In this document: piece after piece, positions 8,516 through 16,824 of the stretch
Layout of the letters: each line of letters starts with the position of its first letter
How positions within the stretch are numbered: the first letter of the stretch is position 1
Source of the DNA: Lentzea aerocolonigenes
Lineage (GTDB): Bacteria; Actinomycetota; Actinomycetes; Mycobacteriales; Pseudonocardiaceae
Direction: 5' to 3'
NCBI RefSeq assembly: GCF_000974445.1
Contig: NZ_BBOJ01000009.1
Coordinates: forward strand, 1 to 64,000
Length of the DNA stretch: 64,000 nt
Translations under genes and position numbers: made by a program
Notes under the pieces: generated by a model
Seen by the model: only the letters and a program-made list of their open reading frames with translations
What the model was told of the DNA's origin: nothing
The model's database searches: none

Positions 8516-8531
8516 CATACTGGTTGGTATG
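8516..8531 (+). promoter_or_regulatory. palindrome overlapping the start codon of the hydrolase gene (TetR-type operator candidate)
   Basis: CATACTGGTTGGTATG has inverted ends CATAC/GTATG around a 6-base centre. The last three bases are the ATG of the hydrolase gene. CATACT could also serve as the -10 box, which would make the mRNA leaderless or nearly so. A second small inverted repeat (GCTACC, CATC, GGTAGC) lies just upstream and may end the sigma-factor operon. Which repressor would bind here is not visible in the window. Confidence 0.4.
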
Positions 8532-9443
8532 ACGACTGTGGCGAACTTCGGCGGCACCAGCCACTACGCGGACCTCGACGGGCCCGTGCACTGGGTCGAC
8601 TTCGGCGGACCTGAGGACGGGCCGTGGGTCGTCCTCGTGCACGGGCTCGGCGGGTCGCACCTGAACTGGGCGCTGCTGGCGCCGTTGCTCGCGGAGAAAG
8701 CCCGTGTCACGGCCGTCGACCTCGCCGGGCACGGCCTGACGAACCCGGAGGGCCGCGAGACCACGGTCCAGGCCAACACCCGGTTGCTGGGCCGGTTCGT
8801 GCGAGACGTCGTCAGGGAACCTGTGGTCCTCGTCGGCAACTCGATGGGCGGGCTGATCTCGCTCTTCCACGCCGCCTACAGCCCGGAGCTGGTCAAGGGC
8901 CTGGTGCTGGTCGACCCGGCCCTGCCGATGGTGTTCGGCACGCGGCCGGACCCGACCATGCTCGCCACGTTCTTCATGTACTCGGTGCCGGGCCTGGGCG
9001 AGCGGTTCCTCGCGAAGGCCCGGGCGGTGCCGGCCCGCAAGCAGATCGACCGCCTGCTCGAGATGGTGTGCGCGGATCCGTCGGGCATCCCCGAGGAGCT
9101 CAAGCTGGCCAGCGAGCACCTGATCGACGAGCGCGCGAAGGTCGACGGCCTGGACAAGGCGTTCCTCGCCGCCGCCCGCAGCACCGTGTTCACGACGTCG
9201 CGGCGCGGCGCCTACTACGCGGCGATGTCCAAGGTCCGCGTGCCGGTGTTCCTGATGAGCGGCGACCGGGACCGGCTGGTCAACGTCGCCGCCGCCCGGT
9301 TCGTCGCGCGCAGGCACCCGCACTGGCGCTACGACGAGTACGCGGGCATCGGTCACGTGCCCCAGATGGAGATCCCCGAGGTCGTGTCCGAGCGGGTCCT
9401 CGACTGGATGGATGCCAACCGTTTGAGCACCTCCGCGAGCTGA
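8529..9443 (+). CDS. alpha/beta hydrolase
   Basis: A 304-residue alpha/beta hydrolase with an oxyanion strand VVLVHGLGGSHLNW (about residue 35), a nucleophile elbow GNSMGG (about residue 100), a late acid in SGDRDRLV and the catalytic His in GIGHVPQME near residue 280. No signal peptide is seen, so it is probably cytoplasmic. The group includes esterases, epoxide hydrolases and C-C bond hydrolases; sequence alone does not decide the substrate. Its last 91 bp overlap the 3' end of a converging gene. The neighbouring WS/DGAT acyltransferase suggests a place in lipid metabolism. Confidence 0.85.
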   Translation: MTTVANFGGTSHYADLDGPVHWVDFGGPEDGPWVVLVHGLGGSHLNWALLAPLLAEKARVTAVDLAGHGLTNPEGRETTVQANTRLLGRFVRDVVREPVVLVGNSMGGLISLFHAAYSPELVKGLVLVDPALPMVFGTRPDPTMLATFFMYSVPGLGERFLAKARAVPARKQIDRLLEMVCADPSGIPEELKLASEHLIDERAKVDGLDKAFLAAARSTVFTTSRRGAYYAAMSKVRVPVFLMSGDRDRLVNVAAARFVARRHPHWRYDEYAGIGHVPQMEIPEVVSERVLDWMDANRLSTSAS

Positions 9444-9886
9444 CCGAGCGTGAGCCGCTCCCGCAGCACGGGGGCGGCTCCGGTCAGCACGAAGTGGTCG
9501 TCGAACTGCTCGACGCCGGTGAGCTCGATGCCGCGCGGCAGCTCCGGCACGGCGAAGACGCGCGCCGGCAGCCACCTGTGGAGCTTGACGTGCAGCTCCG
9601 AGCCGACCAACTGGACGGTCAACGGCAACCAACTGACCCGTTGGTACTCCGGAATGTCCGAGAAGTTCACCTCGACCCGGAACTCGACGGGGGACGTCAC
9701 CAGCGTCGCGGGCGGGTTCACGTGCACGTCCCGGCACACGACGGTCGCGCGGCGAGCACGCCAGCGCGACCACCGCACGTTCTCGAGCTCGATGCGGACG
9801 TCGTCGAGCTGGCCGAGTGCCAGTCCGAGGGCACCCAGCCGTGCGTCGAGTCCTACTACGGTCAGGTGCAGGTCGTGCGCACCCAC
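9353..9886 (-). CDS. DUF2993/LmeA-like lipid-binding protein (tentative)
   Basis: This frame follows the WS/DGAT gene in the same direction, and its GTG at 9884-9886 gives 177 residues. The region 9444-9886 has no other plausible gene, and the product reads as a protein: alternating beta-strand pattern (VRIELENVRWSRWRARRATV, VNPPATLVTSPVEFRVEVN, WLPLTVQLVGSELHVKL). This pattern resembles DUF2993/LmeA proteins, which bind phospholipids in the mycobacterial envelope. I see no signal peptide with this start. The start could be a few codons further upstream. It runs 91 bp into the converging hydrolase gene. Family assignment is moderate at best. Confidence 0.55.
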   Translation of the reverse strand: MGAHDLHLTVVGLDARLGALGLALGQLDDVRIELENVRWSRWRARRATVVCRDVHVNPPATLVTSPVEFRVEVNFSDIPEYQRVSWLPLTVQLVGSELHVKLHRWLPARVFAVPELPRGIELTGVEQFDDHFVLTGAAPVLRERLTLGQLAEVLKRLASIQSRTRSDTTSGISIWGT

Positions 9887-9906
9887 CTGAACCGTGACGT
9901 CGTGTC

Positions 9907-11355
9907 TCAGGCCGTGGTCTCCGGCTTCGCGTCGACGACCTTCTGCGCCGCTGCCGTGCTCTCGGCCGCCTCGGCGGCCAGCGCGACCATCTCGTCGAAC
10001 CCGGCGCGGATGCCATCGGCGAGCAGCTGCACGTCCGGCACACCGTCGAAGTCGGCGTTGATGCCGAACGTGAACCTGTCCAGGTACGAGAAGATGCCGA
10101 CGGTGATCCGGATCGTCGAGGCGACCGGCACGTACGGGAACATCTCCACCAGCGGGCGGCCGAGCATGTAGAGCGGGATGCGCGGGCCCGGCACGTTCGT
10201 GGTGACGGTCTGCAGGATCTGCTGGGGGAACCGCATCGCGGTCCGCGAGCCCAGCGCCATCAGCGTCGGCGCGGCGAAGTTCGACAGGTTCGTGATCACG
10301 TCGGCGCCGGCGGCCTGGCGGGAGCTCTTCAGATCGTCCATCTGCGCGCGGATCGACGCGAGCCGCTTCACCGGGTCCGCCTCGCCGACCGGCAGGTTCA
10401 CCAGCACGGCGCTGACGCGGTTGTTGAGCTCGTTGTGCTGGTCGGCCTTGCGCATCGACACCGGCACCATGGTCCGCACGACCATGCCCTCGGTCAGCTC
10501 GCCGCGCTTCTCCAGCAGGTCGCGGAAACCACGCGTGATCGCCGTGAGGATGACGTCGTTCACGGTGCCACCGGCGGCCGTGCGGATCTGCTTGATCTCG
10601 GCCAGGTTCGCGCGCGCCCACACCCAGCGGCGGTGAGGCCCGATAGGACCGTTCAACGACGTCGCGGCCCGCGTGACCAGACGTCGCGCCGTGCCGGGCA
10701 GCGATCCGAGCACCGACTTGCCGAAGTCGACGATCTCGCTGAGCGAGCGCAGGTTCCGCGCGACCGCGGGCAACGCGGCGAGGTGCTGCACGGGCGTGAC
10801 GACCGCGTCGCGCACACCGTCGACGACCAGGTCGAGGGTCGACGGCTGCCGCGCCGGCGTCCACTCCTTGGGCTCCGGGATAGCGCTGTCCTGCTTGAAG
10901 TCCAGCATGAGCTGGAGCATGTCCGTTCCGGACACTCCGTCGATCATGCAGTGGTGGACCTTGGAGATGATCGCCCAGCGGCCGCCTTCGAGACCCTCGA
11001 CGAGCCAGGCCTCCCACAGCGGCTTCGTGTCGTCGAGCTTCTGCGCGAAGATCCGGCCCGCGAGGTTGCGCAGCTGGTCCTCGCCGCCCGGCGACGGCAC
11101 CGCGGTGTGGCGCACGTGGTACAGGATGTTGAAGTGGTCGTCGTCGACCCAGACCGGACGGCCGACGTGGAACGGCAGGGCCTTCACCTTCTGCCGGTAG
11201 CGGGGAACCTGGTCCAGCCGCGACACGAAGAGGCGGATCACGTCACCGTAGGACGGCACCGGGCCGTCGAACACGAGGACGGAGCCGACGTGCATGGGCA
11301 CGTTCTCGTCCTCGATGAAGTAGAAGCCTGCGTCCAAAGAGCTCATCCGATCCAC
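9907..11355 (-). CDS. wax ester synthase/diacylglycerol acyltransferase (WS/DGAT)
   Basis: The GTG at 11353-11355 is chosen because it gives the usual family N-terminus (VDRMSSLDAGFYFIE); the product is 482 residues. The active-site motif HHxxxDG is present as KVHHCMIDGVSG near residue 140. Later family landmarks are also there: NDVILTAITRG, NNRVSAVLVNLP, and NVPGPRIPLYMLG. The enzyme joins an acyl-CoA to a fatty alcohol or a diacylglycerol, making storage wax esters or triacylglycerol at the inner membrane. It lies upstream of the DUF2993-like gene (20 bp gap) and diverges from an esterase gene. Confidence 0.92.
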   Translation of the reverse strand: MDRMSSLDAGFYFIEDENVPMHVGSVLVFDGPVPSYGDVIRLFVSRLDQVPRYRQKVKALPFHVGRPVWVDDDHFNILYHVRHTAVPSPGGEDQLRNLAGRIFAQKLDDTKPLWEAWLVEGLEGGRWAIISKVHHCMIDGVSGTDMLQLMLDFKQDSAIPEPKEWTPARQPSTLDLVVDGVRDAVVTPVQHLAALPAVARNLRSLSEIVDFGKSVLGSLPGTARRLVTRAATSLNGPIGPHRRWVWARANLAEIKQIRTAAGGTVNDVILTAITRGFRDLLEKRGELTEGMVVRTMVPVSMRKADQHNELNNRVSAVLVNLPVGEADPVKRLASIRAQMDDLKSSRQAAGADVITNLSNFAAPTLMALGSRTAMRFPQQILQTVTTNVPGPRIPLYMLGRPLVEMFPYVPVASTIRITVGIFSYLDRFTFGINADFDGVPDVQLLADGIRAGFDEMVALAAEAAESTAAAQKVVDAKPETTA

Positions 11356-11567
11356 TCGAAAAATGCTAGAGGACGAGAGCATCTGAATCGACGTCCATGC
11401 AGGTGAGAGGCACTGCACACGTGTGAGGTTGCCAACGCGTTACCTGGCGGTGGCGAATCGAGACTCGAAAGTACTGGCGAAAAGATCGTTCACGAAACAT
11501 CATGGACTCACTGGGCAACGCCGCCCAGGGCGCCGGCTCGGGGTTGTCGACGTGTGGGGAGGCTCCT

Positions 11568-12386
11568 ATGTCCGCTGTACCTTCGGACGAAGTCTTCGAA
11601 GTTCCTGCTGCCTCTCCGCTCCACCTCGTCAGAGGATCGGCACCGGGCCTGTTCTGGTACCTCACCGAGCCCACCCGCTGCGCCCTCGACGTCGGCGAGT
11701 TCGTCGCCACCCGTTCGATGCTGCGCGGCGCGCCTTCCGGTGACGGCCACCCGGTCCTCGTGTTCCCCGGCCTCGGAGCCGCGGACTCGTCCACGGTGAT
11801 GCTGCGCCGGTTCCTGTCCGGTTTGGGCTACGACGTCCACCGGTGGGGCCTCGGCCGCAACATCGGGCCGACGCGCAAGGCCGTCGACGGCATGCACGCG
11901 TTGGTGAAGAAGGTTTCCGACTCCCACGGCGGCCCGGTGTCGATCGTCGGCTGGTCGCTCGGCGGGATCTTCGCGCGCGAGATGGCGCGCGACCACCCGC
12001 ACCGCGTGCGCCAGGTGATCACGCTCGGGTCGCCGTACAACATGAGCGATCCCGTGCAGTCACGGGCGATGCCGGCCTTCGCGTTGTTCTCGCGCCTGCA
12101 CATCCCGCGCGACGAGTTCCCGCCCCTGGAGTCGACGCGGCCGCCGATCCCGGTGCCCGCCACGTCGATCTACTCCAAGACGGACGGGATCGTGTCGTGG
12201 GAGTCGTGCGTCGAGGAACCGGGACCGCGGCGCGAAAGCGTGCAGGTGTCGTCCTCGCACCTGGGCTACGGCTTCAACGCCACCGTTCTGTGGGTGGTGG
12301 CTGACCGGCTGGCGCAGGCGGAGGGCACGTGGGCACCCTTCGCCGCGCCGCCCGGCATGGCCCGCATGTACCCGCGGGCCGCCTGA
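11568..12386 (+). CDS. alpha/beta hydrolase (lipase/esterase class)
   Basis: The ATG at 11568 is preferred because GGGGAGG sits 6 bases upstream; the product has 272 residues. It shows a strand VLVFPGLGAADSST, a nucleophile elbow GWSLGG near residue 133, a long cap segment, an acid in YSKTDGIVSWE and the final His in SSSHLGYGF. This layout resembles PHB-depolymerase or triacylglycerol-lipase-like intracellular hydrolases. It is divergent from the WS/DGAT gene. The 211-bp space between them holds small palindromes (ACACGTGT at 11417-11424 and AACGCGTT at 11434-11441) that could coordinate both. Function in storage-lipid turnover is an inference from the neighbour. Confidence 0.85.
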   Translation: MSAVPSDEVFEVPAASPLHLVRGSAPGLFWYLTEPTRCALDVGEFVATRSMLRGAPSGDGHPVLVFPGLGAADSSTVMLRRFLSGLGYDVHRWGLGRNIGPTRKAVDGMHALVKKVSDSHGGPVSIVGWSLGGIFAREMARDHPHRVRQVITLGSPYNMSDPVQSRAMPAFALFSRLHIPRDEFPPLESTRPPIPVPATSIYSKTDGIVSWESCVEEPGPRRESVQVSSSHLGYGFNATVLWVVADRLAQAEGTWAPFAAPPGMARMYPRAA

Positions 12387-12401
12387 TCTGCCCAGGAGGA
12401 G

Positions 12402-13763
12402 TTACTTCGTCATCGGCTTGCCGTTCGCCGTGACGTTGGTGAACTTCAGGCCGTCGACGTTCTTGACGGTGTTGGTGGTGGAGCCGACACCGTTGAACTT
12501 GCTGTCGCGCACTTCCAGGCCCTTGACGTGTTCCTGCGCGAGACCGGACACGTCGAGGACCTTGGAAGCCTTGGTGCAGCTGGAGTTCGAGACGGAGAAC
12601 GGGCCGAACTTGGGCACATTGCTGCCCGTCTGCGAGTTGTAGGTCGTGGTGACGTAGACGAAGGCGCGCTCGAACGTGCCGGAGACGCTGTCCAGGTTGA
12701 TGTTCTGCGAGAAGCCGCCGCGTTTGGTGTTGGACTTGACGTACAGCGCGAACTTGGTGGCGTTGACGCAGTTCAGCTTGTAGCCGTAGACGTTGCGGAT
12801 GCCGCCGGTCTGCTCGGAGCCGCACGTGATGGCGCCCCAGTTGCCGTTCATGCGGCAGTTGACGACGACGATGTTCTGGCACGGCACGTTGATCCGCCGG
12901 CCGTCCTCGTCGCGGCCCGACTTGATGGCCACGTTGTCGTCGTGCGCGCCGAGATCGCTGTTGGAGATCACGACGTGGTCGCACGACTCCGGGTCGCACG
13001 CGTCGGTGTTGTTAGCGGCCGTTGACGGGTCGGTGTGCACGTCGTCGACCGTGACGTTCTTGCAGAGCGTGGGGTGGATCTGCCAGAACTTGGGGTTCTT
13101 CAGCGTGATTCCCTGGATCAGCACGGTGTCGCAGTCGTAGGGCTCGACGAACGTGGAACGCATGTTCTTGCCGGAGCCGGGAACCACGCGCTTCTCCGGT
13201 GGGGTTCCCTTGGCCACCAACGACTCCAGGTACGAGCGGTCGCTGCCCTTGTTCCAGCTGCCGGTGGCGCCCGCGTCGAGCGTGCCCTTGCCGGTGAGCG
13301 CGATGTTGGTCTGCCGATGGGCGTAGATCATGGGGGAGCGGTTCATGCACTCGATGCCCTCGTAGCGCGTGAGCACGGTCGGGAACTTCGAGGCGTCACC
13401 GGAGAACTTGAGCAGCACACCGTCCTCCAGGTGGAAGTCGACGTTGCTCAGCAGGTGGATCGCGCCCGTGACGTAGGTGCCCTTGGGCACGATGACGTGA
13501 CCACCGCCCGCCGCGTTGCAGGCGGCGATGGCCTTCTTGAAGGCTTCGGTGTTGTCGGTCTTGTTGTCGCCCTTGGCGCCGTACGCGGTCGCGTCGAAGT
13601 TCCTGTCCGGGAACGACGGGAGCTTCGTGTTCCGCACGATCTCGGTGGCGGCCGGCCAGGGCAGGTCGGGCACAGCGACCGCGGCCGGGGTGAGCGCGGG
13701 TGTGGCGATCGCGGCCACGACGGTGGACTTCATCAGCAGCCGACGTGTGATCCTGCCGTCCAT
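12402..13763 (-). CDS. secreted GH28-like pectin-lyase-fold protein with altered active-site motifs
   Basis: A 453-residue protein with an N-terminal export signal (RITRRLLMKSTVVAAIATPA, Tat-like) and a parallel beta-helix. The polygalacturonase landmarks appear in order: NTDACD (motif I), AHDDNVAIKSG (motif II, the two catalytic Asp), then GNWGAITCGSE where GHG is expected, and ALYVKSNTKRGG where RIK is expected. The catalytic acids are kept but the His and Arg of motifs III and IV are replaced. It may cleave an unusual uronate polymer, or be a lyase-like relative. It is 15 bp from the converging esterase gene, and a LacI-type operator lies 48 bp upstream of its start. Confidence 0.85.
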   Translation of the reverse strand: MDGRITRRLLMKSTVVAAIATPALTPAAVAVPDLPWPAATEIVRNTKLPSFPDRNFDATAYGAKGDNKTDNTEAFKKAIAACNAAGGGHVIVPKGTYVTGAIHLLSNVDFHLEDGVLLKFSGDASKFPTVLTRYEGIECMNRSPMIYAHRQTNIALTGKGTLDAGATGSWNKGSDRSYLESLVAKGTPPEKRVVPGSGKNMRSTFVEPYDCDTVLIQGITLKNPKFWQIHPTLCKNVTVDDVHTDPSTAANNTDACDPESCDHVVISNSDLGAHDDNVAIKSGRDEDGRRINVPCQNIVVVNCRMNGNWGAITCGSEQTGGIRNVYGYKLNCVNATKFALYVKSNTKRGGFSQNINLDSVSGTFERAFVYVTTTYNSQTGSNVPKFGPFSVSNSSCTKASKVLDVSGLAQEHVKGLEVRDSKFNGVGSTTNTVKNVDGLKFTNVTANGKPMTK

Positions 13764-13810
13764 TCGACGTCCTCTTCCTCGGAGGCGAACGGCGGCGTTG
13801 CGTAAAAACT

Positions 13811-13822
13811 GTAAACGTTTTC
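13811..13822 (-). promoter_or_regulatory. LacI-type operator candidate upstream of the GH28-like gene
   Basis: GTAAACGTTTTC contains the 8-base palindrome AAACGTTT and sits 48 bp upstream of the GH28-like ATG, in an AT-rich patch within a GC-rich region. LacI-family sugar repressors often bind sites with a central CG of this type. No LacI gene is in the window, so the regulator is unknown. Confidence 0.4.
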
Positions 13823-13830
13823 GGCGAGCC

Positions 13831-14895
13831 TCACAACAGGCGGAACGCGGCGAGGGCGAGCTTGGCGCGGGCCAGGTCGGTGACGTCGAGGACCTTGCCG
13901 ATCTGCTCCAGCCGGCGGGAGACGCTGCTGTGGTGCAGGTGCAGCAGGTCGGCGGCGCGGCGCAGCGATCCGGTGGCGCAGTAGGCGTCCAGGGTGTCGA
14001 GGTCTTCGGCGGACAGCGTGGCGACCGCGGTGACGTCGGCGTTGGCGCGCAGGGTTTCGGTGGGCACGTGGGCGAGCAGCGCGAGGGCGCCCAGGTCGGG
14101 GTGGTGGACGACGGGGGTGCGGGCGGTGGTGAAACGCAGCGCGGTCCGGGCCTCTGACCAGGCGCGGGCGGGGTGGGGGTCGGTGCCGATGCCGGCGCGG
14201 ACGGCGGGTGGGAAGTCGCCCAGACGCGTGGCGAGCAGGACGCCCACGCCGGACGCCGGGTGGGGTGGGGCGGCAGCCGCGCCGACTGCCGGTGCGGCCT
14301 TCGCCGGGTGGGGTGGGCCAGCCACCTGCGCCGCCTTCACCAGGTGGCCCGGACACACCACGGCCGCCACCCGGTCCAGCGCGAGCTCCGAGCTCACCGC
14401 CACCACGTGCACCCGCTGGCCCGGCGCGAACCCCAGCAGCCGCAACGCCCGCGCGCGACCGGCCTCGTCGCTGTCGGCACTCACCACCAGCTCGACGAGC
14501 GCCGGATCGGCCATCGTCGTCCGGGCGGGTCCGTAACGCTCCACGACGGCCGCCGCCGCGATCGCGAGCCGGTCCAGCACCACCTCGTCGAGCGGGCCCG
14601 CGACGTCGCGTTCCAGCCAGACCTCGCCGATCTCCTCGTCGTCCAGCAGGATCGGGCTCCGCGACGACACCGCCGCCTCACCGTCCGCCGGCGTGCCGCC
14701 CGGTGACATGCGGATCACCTGACCTGTGCTGTGCAGGCGGATGCCCGCCACGCACTCCGCCAGGCCCGCCGACGCCCGTGCCAGAGCGGGGAGGTCGACG
14801 CGGCGGCGCATCAGGGTGTCGTAGAACATCACGATCCTGATCGCGCCCTCGACGTGCGAGTCCAGGTTCGACAGCCGGGTCGCCAACGCCTCCAT
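13831..14895 (-). CDS. PucR/CdaR-type helix-turn-helix regulator
   Basis: The ATG at 14893-14895 gives 354 residues. The C-terminal 60 residues form the PucR-type HTH (LDAYCATGSLRRAADLLHLH, then HSSVSRRLEQIGKVL). The middle part resembles the GGDEF-like region of this family, and the N-terminal part (LLDDEEIGEVWLERDVAGPL) may sense a ligand. An Ala/Pro-rich stretch (about residues 205-235) looks like a linker. It diverges from an esterase/beta-lactamase-like gene pair starting at 14990 and may control it. The start is set by the sharp drop in coding character upstream. Confidence 0.82.
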   Translation of the reverse strand: MEALATRLSNLDSHVEGAIRIVMFYDTLMRRRVDLPALARASAGLAECVAGIRLHSTGQVIRMSPGGTPADGEAAVSSRSPILLDDEEIGEVWLERDVAGPLDEVVLDRLAIAAAAVVERYGPARTTMADPALVELVVSADSDEAGRARALRLLGFAPGQRVHVVAVSSELALDRVAAVVCPGHLVKAAQVAGPPHPAKAAPAVGAAAAPPHPASGVGVLLATRLGDFPPAVRAGIGTDPHPARAWSEARTALRFTTARTPVVHHPDLGALALLAHVPTETLRANADVTAVATLSAEDLDTLDAYCATGSLRRAADLLHLHHSSVSRRLEQIGKVLDVTDLARAKLALAAFRLL

Positions 14896-14989
14896 GCCGC
14901 GACCATAGCGACGAATGGCGCGCCACGACGCCGGATCGCGCGACACGCGTCGGCTGAAGCGCGGCCGGAAGATCGTGAAGATGGTCGGC

Positions 14990-15868
14990 ATGGATCCCGA
15001 GTTGGAAGCGTTCATCCCGTTCTTCCCGAAGGCCGAGCTGACCGACGTGGTGAAGGAACGGGCGGTCCTGGCCGAGCTCGCGGCCGGCATCCCGGCGGAG
15101 ACGGACGGGATGCGGGTCGAGGACCGGCTGGTGCCCGGCAGTCCCGACGTGCCGGTGCGGATCTACCGGCCGCACGACGCGCACGGCACGGTTGTGTGGA
15201 TGCACGGCGGTGGCTGGTGCATCGGTGACGTGGAGACCGAACACCCGTGGGCGTCCCGTGTTGCCGCGCGGTCGCAGGCGACGGTGATCTCCGTGGGCTA
15301 CCGGCTGGCACCCGAGAACCCGTTCCCCGCCGCGCTGGACGACGCGTGGACGGTGCTGCTGTGGGCGCACGAGAACGCCGACGACCCGGACCTCCTCGCG
15401 GTCGCCGGGCACAGCGCGGGCGGTGGCCTGGCCGCGGCACTGGCGCTCAAAGCCCGCGACGAGCAGGGGCCGCCCATCCGGTTCCAGCTGCTGCACCAGC
15501 CGGGTCTCGACGACCGGCTCACGACGTGGTCGGCGCGGCACTTCACCGACACGCCCTGGTACACCCGCGCCAAGGCGTCCCAGGCGTGGGCGCACTACCT
15601 GAGCGGGCAGCCCGCCACGCCGTACGCGGCACCGGCGCGCGCCGAGGACCTGTCCGACCTGCCGCCCGCGTACGTCGCGAGCGCCGAGTTCTGCCCGAAC
15701 CGCGACGAGAACATCGCCTACGCGACCAGGCTCATGCAGTCGGACGTGCAGGTCGAGCTGCACCAGTGGCCGGGCACCTTCCACGGCTCACAAGCACTTC
15801 TGTCCGCCGACGTGTCGCAACGCCAGTTCGCCGAGATCGGCGCCGTGCTGAGGAGGGCGTTCGCGTGA
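14990..15868 (+). CDS. hormone-sensitive-lipase-type esterase
   Basis: A 292-residue alpha/beta hydrolase of the HSL (bacterial type IV) class. HGGGW near residue 69 forms the oxyanion hole, GHSAGG near residue 144 holds the nucleophile, and the acid and His lie in the C-terminal part (FHGSQ). It should cleave short- to medium-chain esters in the cytoplasm. Its stop overlaps the GTG of the next gene as GTGA, so the two are co-translated. The ATG at 14990 matches the family N-terminus (MDPELEAF); another ATG 9 bp upstream is possible. The PucR-type regulator gene diverges from it. Confidence 0.88.
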   Translation: MDPELEAFIPFFPKAELTDVVKERAVLAELAAGIPAETDGMRVEDRLVPGSPDVPVRIYRPHDAHGTVVWMHGGGWCIGDVETEHPWASRVAARSQATVISVGYRLAPENPFPAALDDAWTVLLWAHENADDPDLLAVAGHSAGGGLAAALALKARDEQGPPIRFQLLHQPGLDDRLTTWSARHFTDTPWYTRAKASQAWAHYLSGQPATPYAAPARAEDLSDLPPAYVASAEFCPNRDENIAYATRLMQSDVQVELHQWPGTFHGSQALLSADVSQRQFAEIGAVLRRAFA

Positions 15869-16824
15869 AGGCCGAACTGGAGGCGATCCACCGGGCCGGA
15901 GTTCCCGGTGTGTGGGCGGAAGTGCGGGAGAACGGCGAGGTGTGGCGCGGCGCCGCCGGCGACGTCACGCCGGACGTGCGGCACCGGATCGGCAGCGTCA
16001 CCAAGACGTTCACCGCCGCCGCGATCATGCAGCTGGTGGAACGCGGCAAGATCGGGCTGGACACCCCGGTGCACGGCGACGCCACGGTCCGCACGCTGCT
16101 GAACATGACGAGCGGCCTGGCCGACTACCGGTTCCTCGCCTTCCCGTCGCTGCTGGAGGGGTCGCCGCAAAGCCTGGAGGACAACCAGTTCCGGCACTTC
16201 TACCCACGTGAGCTGATCAAGCTCGGCGTCGACGCGCCCGCGGTCCCACCGGGCACCTACTCCAACACCGGGTACCTGTTGCTGGGCAGGCTGATCGAGA
16301 AGGTCACCGGCACGACCGCCGAGCGGTGGATCACGCGCCACGTCATCGAACGGGCGGGCCTGCACAACACCATGTTCCCCACCGGAACGCGCATCGAGGG
16401 GCCGCATCCGCCGATGTTCGAGGCGTTGTTCGGGTTGCTGGACCCGCCGCGCGACTACAGCGTCTACGACATGTCGTGGGTCGGCGTGTCGGCCTCACTG
16501 ATCTCGACCGTGGAGGACCTCAACCTGTTCTTCTCCGCGCTGCTCGACGGCAAGGTCGTGTCCCGGAAGTCGTTGGCGGAGATGCAGAAGACGGGGCCGG
16601 TGGTCGCTTTCGACGGTTCGACCGTCGAGTACGGGCTCGGGCTGCACCGGCACGGGGAGTTCTGGGGGCACGACGGTTCGGTGTGGGGCGCGGGCACGTG
16701 GTCGTTCCACAGCGCGGACGGCAGGCGGCAGGTGACGCTCGCGATCAACCTCCAGCGGTGGAACGACCCGGCGATCGACGAGGCGCTGAAAGCCTTCCAG
16801 CAGAAAGCGTTGTGTCAGCTGTAG
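15865..16824 (+). CDS. serine hydrolase of the class C beta-lactamase/esterase family
   Basis: The GTG at 15865 overlaps the previous stop and has AGGAGGG upstream; the product is 319 residues. The penicillin-binding fold is marked by SVTK (S-x-x-K, about residue 43), YSNTGY (Y-x-N, about residue 132) and a late HDGS motif in place of KTG. No signal peptide is seen, which argues for an intracellular esterase, transesterase or D-aminopeptidase rather than a secreted beta-lactamase. It forms a two-gene operon with the HSL-type esterase. Its last 10 bp overlap a converging gene. Confidence 0.85.
   Translation: MKAELEAIHRAGVPGVWAEVRENGEVWRGAAGDVTPDVRHRIGSVTKTFTAAAIMQLVERGKIGLDTPVHGDATVRTLLNMTSGLADYRFLAFPSLLEGSPQSLEDNQFRHFYPRELIKLGVDAPAVPPGTYSNTGYLLLGRLIEKVTGTTAERWITRHVIERAGLHNTMFPTGTRIEGPHPPMFEALFGLLDPPRDYSVYDMSWVGVSASLISTVEDLNLFFSALLDGKVVSRKSLAEMQKTGPVVAFDGSTVEYGLGLHRHGEFWGHDGSVWGAGTWSFHSADGRRQVTLAINLQRWNDPAIDEALKAFQQKALCQL

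Noticed and set aside
15865..16824. Class C beta-lactamase as antibiotic resistance
   Set aside because: The protein has no signal peptide and lacks a KTG triad (HDGS instead); it is coupled to an esterase, so an intracellular esterase or peptidase is more likely.
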